A DNA stretch of 64,000 bases from Mantis religiosa (GCA_030765055.1 CM060955.1:103136201-103200200), one strand, 5' to 3'. Shown: positions 37,968-48,212, counted from the stretch's first letter. Made by a program: numbers and translations. Notes: generated from the letters alone by a model not told the origin.

Positions 37968-38255
37968 GAGCGATCCATATAAACCTGAACCACTTCAATA
38001 CGTCATAACTTTTGAACCAATAATAGGATACACATGAAACTTTTGGAGATACACAATTGGGAGATTAGGCTACACTATTTAGATCTCAGGGAAAGTGTTT
38101 GAAGTGTCCTCCACCAGCATTTATACACGTTTTCACTCGTCTCACATATTCTCTGAAGTTTTACGGAAATGATATCGAATTGAGAGAAGGTTATTTCCAG
38201 CAAGATATAGAAACGTTGCATAAATCTAGTAACATCATGGAACTTGTACGAGTTC

Positions 38256-38630
38256 TTTTTTTAATTTGCGTCCTTTAACTTTTTTTAAGTTATATCGGAA
38301 GATGAATGGAATGAGTGAAATGGTGCTCAAATGGGCTCAGGGCACATGGAGCTTAGAGTTACCCGACATTCAGTTTTTTTAGATAACGAAAATCCCCGGC
38401 AAAAGCCTATCCAGGTATATAATAATAAGTAGCTGACATGCTTTAGTCTGAGTGAGTACTCTAATAAATTAAAGCATGCCAGCTACTCATAATTATATAA
38501 AATATACCTCTCTTTAAATACTTTGGCAATTCTCTATAACTTATCCAGGTAACTCACCCTGACCGAGATTCGAACTCGGGACCTCTTGAACGTGAGGTAG
38601 ACATGCTACCACCTAAGCTACCGTGGCGGG
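38256..38630 (-). mobile_element. SINE, family A, copy 2 (itself interrupted)
   Basis: Full SINE-A on the minus strand: head with box B GAGTTCGAATCTCGG and a body containing GTGAGTTACCTGGATAAG. The body is split by the 124-bp palindromic insert. Short flanking similarity (GAGTTCTT at 38250-38257, GAGTTTCT at 38633-38640) is a probable target duplication in the Tc1-like host element. Confidence 0.88.
38418..38541. mobile_element. 124-bp palindromic (MITE-like) insertion
   Basis: It splits the SINE body and is flanked by a perfect 10-bp duplication TATCCAGGTA (38408-38417 and 38542-38551). Inside is an 18-bp inverted repeat with one mismatch: AGTAGCTGACATGCTTTA at 38428-38445 and TAAAGCATGCCAGCTACT at 38470-38487. 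The inverted repeat is near the left rather than at both ends, so its class is unclear. It has no coding capacity. Confidence 0.75.
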
Positions 38631-38842
38631 CTGAGTTTCTTTGATAATCTAATAATCCCAAAAGTTCTGTGACCTCCCAGATCCCCTGACCTAACCTCAC
38701 CGGATTTTTTTCTTGTGGGGGATATCTAAAAATTGGAGTGTACAAGAATAGGCCATGGACAGTTATTTTTGTTCTCAAGGAATCCATTGGAACCGAAATA
38801 AGTAACATTGGCGAGGATGCCTGAATCTCAGTTAGGGGAGTT

Positions 38843-38992
38843 TCCTGGATAAGTTTTTTCCGTGGTTTTCCCTTATCCTGAGAGACGAATGTCAGGTAAC
38901 TCTAAACTCCATGGACCTCGGGGCCATTTGAGCATCATTTCACCCATTTCATTCTTCATCCGACATGACTTAAAGTTTAAGGACGTAAATTA
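38843..38992 (+). mobile_element. SINE, family A, copy 3 (headless)
   Basis: Plus-strand copy of only the body and tail: CCTGGATAAG, then GGTTTTCCCTTATCCTGA, GACGAATGTCAGGTAACTCT and TGAGCATCATTTCACCCAT. The tRNA-like head is missing. It sits in the transposase region of the Tc1-like element. Confidence 0.85.
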
Positions 38993-39501
38993 CACACAGA
39001 AAAAGAATTTTGTCGACGATACTCTTTATAAAACTTCACAGAATATGGTGAGACGAGTGCAAACATGTGTAGATGCTACTGGAGGACACTTCCAACATTT
39101 TCTCTGAGATGTAAATAGTGTAATGTAATCTCGCAATTGTGTATTATGCTCTCCCAAATTTGCACGTGTGTTCTATTTTTGCTTCAAAGGATATACCCTA
39201 TTCAAATGGTTCAGGTGTATATGGATCATACTGTACATTGTGAATGGATTTTTTCTCATTTTGGCAACATTTTATGTTTAATAAAGAGGAAACATCAATA
39301 TCTATTCACTGAAGATCTGAAATTAATTTATTAGTGAACTGCCGTGATAACAAGGCCCACTTATTGGGCACTGGCACACGATAAGCCGATAGTAAGACAA
39401 TACTAAACAGCTGTATGTGAACATCACAAAAGCCCATGTAGTTTCCAACATAGAGTTTGATTCAGCAAAATAAAACTTCTGCAATTGTGCAGAAAACATT
39501 A

Positions 39502-39930
39502 CAGTAAAACTTCATTAATCCGGACCCCTTTAAAGTGGATTTCGCTTAATCCGGACAAGGATCCTTAAAAATTTTGCAAATTGCTAACTAAATTTATAGT
39601 ACTACACTAAAAAAACTTAAAGAAACTGTCCATTTTATTTTTGCACAGACTCTACAATTGTAACTTGTAATGAATAATAGGAATACATTAATGACAATGG
39701 TACATTAGATGTCATCCTTCTAAAACTCTTGCTGTACCTGCGATAGGGCTTGCAACTTTTGCCAGGAGAGTTTAACATTTGCCATTCTCAGTTTTTAAGC
39801 TAAAGAAATAAATCAAGCGCACAATGCCGTTTAGTAAACCTACAATTCCATTGAGGAAAAGCCAGTTTAAATCGCTTGTAATACATGAGAAACATAAAAT
39901 TTCCGAAAAACTTGAAAATGGTGCCACTCT

Positions 39931-39979
<49 letters not shown>

Positions 39980-40325
39980 AATGTATGTGTGTCCGATTTT
40001 AGATCCATAATTTTCAATTTTGCAAGTGTTGTAAAGTGTATTTCGCACTCTACATTGATTAATGCTGAAGGAACCATTGGTATGATGACAGTGTTAAATT
40101 AGACACAAATAAAATCCAGTTCAATTACTTTCACTAAATACTGGTTCGGGGTGGCGAGAAAGCTGTCGCAGTAGAGGAGATAGAAGACTGGCTCAATTGA
40201 GATGAAAGTGATCTAGGCTATTACATCGTGACTGACGAAGGGAAAGTGTGGGCAATGCGAGGGACACCAGTAGCGATTCTGGGTGCTGAGGAAATGGGTG
40301 AAAGTTGCCCACAGAATTAAAAGGA
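39502..40325 (+). mobile_element. Pogo/Tigger-like transposon relic
   Basis: The left end CAGTAAAACTTCATTAATCC, followed by GGAC, is typical of pogo/Tigger terminal repeats. Downstream, KSQFKSLVIHEKHKISEKL then ENGATLA (39824-39935) resembles the N-terminal psq/CENP-B-like HTH. VAVEEIEDWLN, a stop, then DESDLGYYIVTDEGKVWA (40160-40260) resembles the C-terminal acidic part of such transposases. The middle, with the DDE catalytic core, is absent and no right terminal repeat is visible. A TG microsatellite sits in the N-terminal frame. Family-level call only. Confidence 0.6.
39933..39976. repeat. (TG)n microsatellite
   Basis: Twenty-two TG dinucleotides, uninterrupted, inside the pogo-like relic, directly after the ENGATLA part of the N-terminal frame. 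Confidence 0.97.
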
Positions 40326-41493
40326 AGCTATAGTCTCCTTATTTTTACTATTAAAATCATTTACTATTTCATATTTATCAAAGATTTCTAAATATGATTA
40401 TTATTTTGAAATCCCATGCATTATTTGTGCTTTGATTTCCGGTAAGTAATGAGTAATTAGTGACGTGTGTTTTTACAGCTGGTTGGTTTCTAACAGTGGA
40501 GAAGTTGTAGAATCAAGTTTTTCTAAGAACACTTTGTAGTAGAGTGAATAAAGATGTCAAGGAATTAAGAACGTTGTGCCCTTTAACAATACAAGACTTT
40601 CTCAAATCAAGGATAAGAGAGACTCCAAGTGTCCCCGTGCGTTAAAGCAAGGACACAGCTATACATCTCACCGCTATAATTGTGTGGGAGGCTGTTTTGG
40701 GAAGTGTTCACACACATTGCGGCAAAGGACCGCAACCCCCCTCCCCAAACCTGCTGTGGCAGTCAGTTTTGGTTTCTCTGATACTGATTTGTCGGTTGTA
40801 ATTTTCACCACCAGGGAATGACGCCGGCCAGTTTGATACATGTGCGGTTTCCTGGGTCACCTGCAGGCAGAAGTCCCGTGGGACTCAGCCGTTCTTGGAG
40901 GGGATGGATGCACGACTCTCCGGGTATTGATCACGGATGCGCCACTCTCGGTTATTAATTTAGTGGCCGGAGTTAATTTCTCGCGTGCCCACCAATAATT
41001 GGAACTAGCGTTAAGTAAAAATTATGGTTAAATACCAGGCGCACCCATCGTATAAAGGTAAAAGCGTGTCAAAATGTACCACGTTAATGTATATCACCTC
41101 CGAGAGAGACGTAACAATGTTTTATGGGCCTTATGTACATATAATATAATTTAGATACATTTTTAAAAGGTTCATATGTGGCCTCCCTATATTTTCTCTA
41201 ACAATTTCTAAATAAATGCTTAAGATTTCACTATCTGTATTTGCTTATGTAAAATTAAGTTAAATTTTATTTTTTCTATTACGTAATTGCAGTAGGTAGG
41301 GAAATTATACTTCAACCAAAAATTTTTTACCGACAGTTCACTAGATATGTCTTTTAGGAATGACTAAATCCTATTTTCCCAAAAGAGAAGAAGACTCTTA
41401 GAACATCTCTGTATGTTTGCGTGCGTGTATGTGTCATAGTAAATATCGTTTGGTATACCACAGGAAAGAAAGTATCCGGGAGATGAGACGCAT
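40326..41493. other. No gene recognised
   Basis: Includes a GC-richer patch at 40820-41000 without tRNA boxes or coding motifs. No assignment. Confidence 0.4.
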
Positions 41494-41672
41494 GGCGGGG
41501 CTTCTACCTTTGTGAATGAATCTTCTCGGTTTTAGTGTACAGAGTGAATACGACGCATGTTTTTTAACGGTTCTGCTCTTTTTGCAGCATGCGTTCCCTG
41601 TCACACGCATTCGCTGTCCTTGTACCTCTGGGTAAGGGGGCGCATTCCTTTCACGGACTTACTTTGCTTTCA
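41494..41672 (-). repeat. Dispersed repeat, partner of 11508-11680
   Basis: Reverse-orientation copy of the 11.5-kb repeat; shared blocks include GTGTGACAGGGAA and TATTCACTCTGTACAC. Class unknown. Confidence 0.65.
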
Positions 41673-41987
41673 GTCACAAGGGAAGTAAAGTCGATGATCC
41701 GGTGTCAAATATTTGCCGCACTTAAAGGAGCCCAATCCTAACAAAAAGTCTTATTTTTACATCTAAAATATTCTTTAAGTCTAAATTGCTAATCTCTAAG
41801 AATATGTTAGCCTTTGTAATTTTCAGACCTGGTTTCAGTGCGAAATTCCAGGAAACTCTGTGACTTCTGAACATACTAAATTCTCATTACCTGAAAATTT
41901 TACAAATATTTCTCGATAACTGAGTTCAACGCCATTGGATTTAGTTAATTTTTCTTTTTCATGGAAATTGTCTATTGTGTGTTTCAA

Positions 41988-42620
41988 ATAGATTGTTGTT
42001 TGTCTTTGAGCGCTACTAGGTGAGCAACCAATCGGAGTCCTACATTGTTGTCGTAAGGCAGTCTCGCTAAGTGGTGTGTGACGAGCGCCAAACTAATCAA
42101 TCTCTAATAAATACTATTCGCGCTAAGAGTTTGCAAAAACTGATCCATGAGGAAGCAGAGAGTAATGTATTTAACACAACCGCAAAAAACCCATATTTTA
42201 GCTCAAATAGTTTTCCTAATACAAGTAAAGTACTGTTATAATATAACAATGCATTGCGACGTAAGCATTGTCATGAGTAGCATTATTGGTTGGCATGTAC
42301 GCGTGTACGTATATTTGTAATTACTCAGAACTTAAACGTACACATTTGACATGACGTGATAAAAGAAATTATGTACTTTGAGTAAGCTAAGGTGTTTGTT
42401 AAATTCGATGAGGGGAAACAATACACTTCCTGCTGGTCTGGCAGAACGTGTCTGGTCACATATCATTGTTTATGAATGGTTCGTAATATCTATTTATTCT
42501 AGAGGGTTGAAAGCAGAAGTATTCAGTTACCCTTCCGTCTGAAAGGTGAAAAAAGTGTATCAGCTGGATCAATGAAACACGATCCATCTTCCCCCTTACT
42601 CCTGCCAGAACAATCCAATT
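41988..42620 (+). repeat. 640-bp dispersed repeat, copy 2
   Basis: Same orientation and same ends as 26893-27533. It ends in a pyrimidine-rich run and CTGCCAGAACAATCCA. Directly after it begins the open frame with a splice-donor-like end described next. Confidence 0.75.
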
Positions 42621-42622
42621 GA

Positions 42623-42922
42623 GTTAATGTGGGCTCAGATTATGTTGCAAACATAAATAATAATTTTAAGCTGCTGACGTTGAACGACTTATTCACCAAG
42701 AAATTGACAAGGAACACTACAAGCCTGAGAAAACTTTGTGAGACATCAGACAAATTACAAGAAGGCGACTTTTGGAAAGAAATAGCACGTAACGATATTT
42801 TGAAACTTATCATCATAAATTTCCAGTACTCATACGATGAAGACAGTGACAAAGAGGAATTATCTCTTAACGTAAGTAACATTCACAGCTATATGGGTTC
42901 ACTGGCATTTTCGTTGTATTAG
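42623..42922 (+). CDS. Exon-like open frame of unknown function
   Basis: The frame is open from 42623 to a stop at 42920-42922. It reads NNNFKLLTLNDLFTKKL, then SLRKLCETSDKLQEGDFWKE and SYDEDSDKEELSLN, a charged, plausibly globular sequence. At 42870/42871 is a strong splice donor, AAC then GTAAGT. Upstream, GTGGGCTCAG at 42650 could serve as acceptor. If both are used it would be an internal exon of about 70 codons. No family is recognised. It could belong to a host gene or to the repeat just upstream; chance is not excluded. Confidence 0.3.
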   Translation, partial: VNVGSDYVANINNNFKLLTLNDLFTKKLTRNTTSLRKLCETSDKLQEGDFWKEIARNDILKLIIINFQYSYDEDSDKEELSLNVSNIHSYMGSLAFSLY

Positions 42923-43408
42923 AAAAATAAGTAATTTATAAACTATACTTAATTTTAAACTAAATATTTAAGCTATGTGCGTAATATACGAATATCCATG
43001 TATATTGTGATTTCAGCAACTGCATTATTATAAAACTTTGGAAAATACAGTTTGCGTTCCCTTACGTCTAGCGCCAAGAAAACACGTAAGAGTGCGAGAG
43101 AGAGGGAAATATAATGAGTGGGGGGTAACGAGGTGGCAACGCTGAAGGCTCTAATACATCTGATGCGCTACAGTGAGAACATCCCATCTGAAACACTTAA
43201 TAGATAATAACATTTATTTTGGCAAAATTATCTACCAATTGTGCGTCTTAAATGTGCACCGATTTTTGTCTTTGTATCTGCGTGTATTTCTTACAGATTT
43301 CGGCCACACTTAGCAGAGATAAATTTTCACACAAATCAAAATTTATAATTTAGCTTGGATGTACAATTTTCCCTTCGTTTCTCGTAATCAATGTTTTAGT
43401 TTTGTGTA

Positions 43409-43573
43409 ATGGCTACAAAAGTCGTAGGACTAGCTATTCTTTTGTCAACGATAATCGTTGTATCTATAATATTGTCAACATTATCATTGTTTCCCATTTC
43501 TCGGCCTCAGAAAACATCAAAGCGTATTAATGTATTATTTGATCTTATCTCTGACATCAGTCATGAAGTATGA
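43409..43573 (+). CDS. 54-aa ORF with hydrophobic N-terminus
   Basis: Starts ATG at 43409 and ends TGA at 43571-43573. Residues 4-29 are strongly hydrophobic (VVGLAILLSTIIVVSIILST), like a signal anchor or signal peptide. A basic patch follows (RPQKTSKR) and then INVLFDLISDISHEV. It could be a small membrane or secreted protein, or a first exon: GAA-GTATGA at its end is a weak donor. No homologue is recognised and AT-rich DNA often yields hydrophobic frames, so this is tentative. Confidence 0.25.
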   Translation: MATKVVGLAILLSTIIVVSIILSTLSLFPISRPQKTSKRINVLFDLISDISHEV

Positions 43574-44235
43574 CAGTCAAGTATGGTCTTTATTTTGCTT
43601 GGAATTTCTGTGTTTCCTTATTAGTGCGTGTAGTTTGGTTACTGAAAATGAATAAGGTTATATTTAAGTTATACATATACAACGTTTATTGCTTTAAATG
43701 TAGTACAGATGCAAGCACAACTTTAAACATCTTGGAGTCAATTGAAGAGGACTAAAGCAACAAACCGCACGTCGGGTGGAGGGGCTTGCATTAATTAAGA
43801 CTGCTGGAGAAGACACAGCAGGATAAAAGATCGCTGTAAGTAATTGAATTACCCCGCCCCTCTGATTGACACCGCCAGGCCTGTAATGTGCGCCTGCTAC
43901 GGTAATAGATCCACGACCCGCCCTCCACCGTAGTTTATCAGCTGGCTTTGGGTCTCCAACCAGATTACAAAACACACCTTTCCATTCTACCGCAGAAGCC
44001 AGAGAAAGTTTTTGTTTAGGCTGGAAATGGTGTTACCGCAAATCTCAATTAATGCGGTCTCCATTTATTTTGTTTGTTTTTAAAGCCTGAAATTCTGTTT
44101 TATGAAAAACAGATGTTTACGGGCTGAACGAGTAGAAAGTTTGCCTCTGGTGATGCAGAGGTATTGCAGAAACCGTTTTGAAACGTTTGTGACTCGAAGA
44201 ATGGCAGGTGCACGTAAACTTTTAACATGTAGTTA
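43574..44235. other. No gene; GC-rich patch
   Basis: Contains a GC-rich block (43765-43980), unlike its AT-rich surroundings, with no coding or tRNA motif that I can support. Confidence 0.35.
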
Positions 44236-44471
44236 TACTCGGCAACAATGAAAATGTTCGGGCTTAAAAATAGTGAATTTACATTATTTCCGTCTGATGA
44301 ATCAAGAAATCACCATAAACATTATAGATTAGCTCTTATTTTGAAGATAAAGTGGCATTTCATTTTTAGAGTGAAGATTTTAAATTTGGGGGATTTTTGG
44401 GGGGAAGGGCTTGGAGTTGGCACACCTGTCAAATAACAAAACATAATCAGAGATAAATTTTTGGAAATTAA

Positions 44472-44934
44472 GTGATGCAAAAGTTAAGGAACGCATTTTT
44501 TGTCGGATCACATATAAGACAACTTGTAAAGTATCCGGCACTTGACCAATTTTTGAAGGGGAAAGAAAGGGAAGCTTGGGAAGCCTTCAAGGGTGTTGTT
44601 CATGGATTTTTAGGCAACAAAAGACATGACAACTACAAGCACTTGGTGATAATGCTCCTGCACAAATACCGTAACCTTGGATGCAACATGTCTCTTAAGA
44701 TCCATTTTGTCCACTCCCACCTAGACCTCCTAGTTGTGGAGCTGTAGTGATGAACATGCGGAGAGATTCCATCAGGACATTTCTGTTATGGAACAAATAT
44801 ATCAGGGCCATTGGAATGAAGTAATCCTTGCGGATTACTGTTGGTCTTTGTATAGGTCTTTGTATAGGAACTCCATCACAAGAAGCAAGCTAAAAGACGA
44901 CGAAGTCAATAGACCACCACATGATTCTCTTTAG
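44472..44934 (+). pseudogene. Repeat-encoded ORF with HAERFHQD motif, copy 2
   Basis: More complete at the N-terminus than copy 1: KLRNAFFVGSHIRQLVKYP, KEREAWEAFKGVVHGFLGN, then LGCNMSLKIHFVHSHLD. A stop (about 44745) and frame change interrupt it. It resumes with DEHAERFHQDISVMEQIYQG and HWNEVILADYCWSLY, followed by a 12-bp tandem duplication (GTCTTTGTATAG twice, about 44845-44868). The segment matches a protein found repeatedly in arthropod genomes. Function unknown. Confidence 0.6.
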
Positions 44935-45022
44935 ACACGACTATCTGCGAAGTATTTTTCCAGCAATTTCGAACACTTAGCATGTAATTATCACTTAAAC
45001 TAAATTAAATTAAATTACCAGT

Positions 45023-45357
45023 GAAGAATTTCAAACTGGTTCATCTCCTTTTCTGTTGTCCCATTTTCTGGAGAGAAAGACAAGAATTAATATTCAAGCT
45101 ATACTCTCTAGGAACTGAACTTTTTTCTCCGCTCACATCTTTGCTAATGAAGCCACAACAGTATAAGTACTTCATGATGTTTATAAACTTAGTGTTTAAA
45201 CGTCTGAAATAGTTTAAATTAATATGCATCAGATTAAAACATATTTTGTTCCTTCTAGTATTTAAAATATTTTTGTTAAAATTGTATATTTTACGTATCA
45301 ACTCTAATCCTAATATACCACTGTGTAAAACAGGGTTCATAAATCTGGATTTTAAAA
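45023..45357. mobile_element. 335-bp retro-insertion with 11-bp duplication
   Basis: The sequence AAATTACCAGT occurs at 45012-45022 and again at 45358-45368. Copy 1 of the host element has a single version of this site (AATTACCAATTAAAAT near 4722). The inserted DNA therefore arrived after the element. The 11-bp duplication suggests a LINE-mobilised sequence; I recognise neither tRNA boxes nor coding sense in it. Confidence 0.7.
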
Positions 45358-45805
45358 AAATTACCAGTTAAAAAAATCAAATGCAGTTTCATTGTTGTTA
45401 GCATGTATGTAATTAAAAAGTATCCTTTTCTCTCAATCCGTTAATATTTAATACTTCCACCTTGTGTAGATCATAGAAACTGGAGCTAATAAAATTTTTT
45501 CACTGTCATATTTGTTTTCTCAACCCAAAATTAGTAGGAATGGCCTCATGAAGTGCTCGAAACATTCAAAAATTATTTTTTGTTGTTGCCCAGTGTAATA
45601 AAATCTCGAAAGTTTAACAATTTATTTATTTTTACATTACCTATTTGCTTTAGTTTGAGAAAGTATTCTATTATACTTGAATATTAAACACATACTTTTT
45701 TATCCAAAATAAATCTTTTGAGATCCGCTGAAACAAAGAATTATAGTGTGAAAGTTTATTTGACGGCGCAAGACTGAAAGCCGAGTATAAAAACTTTAAA
45801 ATATA

Positions 45806-46482
45806 GTGCGATCCATATAAACCTGAACCATTTCAATGGGACATAACTTTTGATCCAATAGTGGAATACACGTGTAACTTTGGGACATATAATACATAAT
45901 TGGGAGATTACATTACACTATTTACATCTCAGAGGAAATGTTGTATGTGTCCTCCAGCAGCATCTATACATTTTTGCACTCATCTCACCATATTCTCTGA
46001 AGTTTTACGGAGATGATATTGAATTGAGAGAAGATTATTTACAGAAAGGTGGAGCAACGTGCCATACATCTAATGACAGAACGGAACTTGTAATCAGTTT
46101 CTTTGGTAATCAAATAACCTCAAAAGATTCCCCTCCCCCCCAGATCACCTGAACTAACCTTACCGGATTTTTACTGTGGGGGTATCTAAAACAGTCTACA
46201 AGAATAAGCCACGGACAATTGATGTTCTCAAGGAATCCATTCAAATCGAAATAAGTAACATTGGTGAGGATACTCTCCGTAAAGCATCAGAGAATATGGT
46301 GAGACGAGTGCAAACATGTATAGATGTTGGTGGAGGACACTTTCAACATTTTCTCTGAGATGTAAATAGTGTAGTGTAATCTTCAAATTGTGCATTATGT
46401 TCTCCCAAAGTTGCACGTGTGTCCTATTGTTGATACAAAAATTGTGGCCTATTGAAGTGGTTCATTTTTATATGAATGGCAC
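45806..46482 (+). mobile_element. Long-armed Tc1-like element, copy 3
   Basis: TA at 45804-45805, then GTGCGATCCATATAAACC. The inverted arms are 45806 to about 46013 and about 46272 to 46482, roughly 210 bp each. The arms are diverged by substitutions but collinear. This is the cleanest copy of the family, with no later insertions. Confidence 0.85.
46030..46358 (+). pseudogene. Catalytic and C-terminal part of Tc1-like transposase
   Basis: YLQKGGATCHTSND carries Gly where the second catalytic Asp is expected (the 7-kb copy still has Asp). After an indel near 46140 the third region reads SPELTLPDF; a missing base then splits the FFLWGYLK motif. The C-terminus is well kept: PRTIDVLKESIQIEISNIGE, then SENMVRRVQTCIDVGG and HFQHFL with a stop at 46356-46358. 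It has lost the DNA-binding domain and the first Asp, so it is inactive. Confidence 0.78.
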
Positions 46483-46807
46483 CAACAACCCTAAATATTA
46501 AATTATAAAGCATGTACCTAACATTTTGTGAAAATAAATATCATAATCCTTTATGGCGATAGTTAAAATTTGACCTTTGCAGTGCCGGCAAAATGATTTC
46601 ACACACATAATCATAGGAATTCATAATATTTTGTTTACATGAAGCAGGAAACTACTGTGTTTACCTGAAATCAATAATGGAATTTGTTGTATGCAATGTT
46701 TTATGGCCTCAAACTTCGTAGAAGAGTTTTAAAGTTGTCCTCTGCAGTACTTGCAGCATTTCTTCTAGTTTTGCCGAATCCATTCCCGAATCGCTTATAT
46801 ATATTCC

Positions 46808-47036
46808 AAATTACGTCCTCCAACGTCAAGTCATATGGAACGTGGAATGAAATGGGTGAAGGGATGCTGAAATGAGTCCGGGGTCCATTGAGCCTAGAGC
46901 TACGCGATATTCGTATATCAGGATGAGGGAAAACCCCGGAAATACCTTATCCAGGTAACTCACCCTGACGGAGATTCGAATTAGGGACCTCTTGAACGTG
47001 AGGCAGACATGCTACCATCTACGCTACCGAGGCGGG
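46808..47036 (-). mobile_element. SINE, family A, copy 4
   Basis: Full-length on the minus strand, with head (box B-like TAATTCGAATCTCCG, one change from consensus) and body GTGAGTTACCTGGATAAGG. No clear target duplication. Confidence 0.9.
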
Positions 47037-47482
47037 AAAATAATTTTCCATTGCAGAAATATATACAAGATACGTACTTATATACTTATAATTGCAGTCG
47101 CAAGAAACAAAATGACAACAATGGAGTATTATAAATTTTTGTCCCACTGGGTCTGATGTATCTAGTGAAGGTGATTCGTGTTAAAAGCGCTGTTCTACCA
47201 CATATAAAAATGTGTACAGCAAAGCTCACAAAAATTGGACATATACTAAACGGGTTACTTAAACTGAGAATTATACATGAACGCTGCTTAATGGATCTAA
47301 GTTCCGTTGTAATTTTTGTCAAAATGTATCACATTCTGTATATTTCCGTAGCTGAAATTCAAGCCATTCCATAACATTTTATATCATTTTATCAAGACAC
47401 GGCGTAGTGTCAGGGCAAGGAATGATTAGGTAATTTATATGCTTATACCATATCTTGGTTTGTGTTTACCTTCAAAATGCAC

Positions 47483-47725
47483 AGGCCACGCCGTGGCTCA
47501 GTGGTTAGACCGCTTGGCTCTCACCGAGGCGGCCCGGGTTCGATCCCAGGCGACCGCAAAGTGAGATTTGTGGTGGACAACACGGCGTTGGGGCGGGTTT
47601 TCTCCGGGACCTCCGGTTTCCCCCGCCATCTCATTCCACCGGTGCTCCATCTTCATCTCATGCATCATCAGTGTCACCGCCTGCGGTGCCGTATGTAGTA
47701 AAAGCGGGCGTTAAATACTACACAT
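47483..47725 (+). mobile_element. SINE, family B, copy 3 (intact)
   Basis: Head with box A GTGGCTCAGTGGTTAG and box B GGGTTCGATCCCAGG, then the family B body and the tail end CGTTAAATACTACACA. A perfect 12-bp target duplication TTCAAAATGCAC flanks it (47471-47482 and 47726-47737). This is the best reference copy of the family here and probably a recent insertion. Confidence 0.95.
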
Positions 47726-47737
47726 TTCAAAATGCAC

Positions 47738-48212
47738 TCGGGTGTAATTTGTGATCCAGTGTTAATTAAACACTTATGCTTCATTTTCCTAATCATATTC
47801 AAAAAATATTTTGATGAAAAGCGTCATAAAATGAGAAAAAGGCATATTTGTCAGATAATGTATCATTTAAAAGCAATTATTGTTATTAATACAGATTTAA
47901 GCCTAAAATGTGAGAAAATGTGTCTTCATTGCTCTGCTGTGTACTTAATAACCTGGAAATTATCCTTAAAAGCTGAGCTTTCTGTCACAAAAATACACAT
48001 ACAAAAGTTAGTACAACGTTTCAAAAAGTACTGTAAGTATGCAAATTTTGTCTCAGGGTCCCTATACATTTTTACAATGATACAAGCTGATTTGCTTAAA
48101 CTTTGCTGGTTTGTTATTTAAATGTGTTAAAATGTTTTCTTGTCTGGAAGTGAAAATATTAAATTAATAAAAACGGTCAAGATAACGTAGTGTTAAGGAT
48201 TTCTTTTATTAT
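47738..48212. other. No recognised gene; 129-codon open frame
   Basis: A frame from 47732 to 48121 encodes a Lys/Ile/Leu-rich sequence with several Cys, but no motif supports it and the region is AT-rich. I treat it as chance. Confidence 0.3.

Larger units (their letters stand above)
37968..39234 (+). mobile_element. Long-armed Tc1-like element, copy 2, twice invaded
   Basis: Left end GAGCGATCCATATAAACC after TA (37966-37967); right end near 39234, the reverse complement (TTCAGGTGTATATGGATC). It keeps both arms and the central catalytic part but contains two SINE-A insertions. Removing them leaves about 740 bp, like the copies at 7064 and 45806. The transposase strand is plus: PRSPDLTSPDFF at about 38680, LKESIGTEISNIGED at about 38775, then, after the second SINE, QNMVRRVQTCVDA up to 39107. 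Confidence 0.8.
44236..45597 (+). mobile_element. Unclassified TIR element, CACTGGGCAAC ends, copy 2
   Basis: Left end TATACTCGGCAACAATG; right end TTGTTGTTGCCCAGTGTAAT, its reverse complement apart from one base in the core. Homologous along its whole length to 4001-4939. It carries the HGERFHQ-type reading frame in two pieces and a 335-bp insertion at 45023-45357. Without that insertion and its duplicated site it would be about 1.0 kb, so it is probably non-autonomous or decayed. Confidence 0.75.

Noticed and set aside
47483..47560. tRNA gene
   Set aside because: It is the head of SINE family B, repeated in several copies and flanked by a 12-bp target duplication.
47732..48121. 129-codon gene rich in Cys and Lys
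   Set aside because: No domain pattern; it begins within the SINE target duplication and lies in AT-rich DNA.
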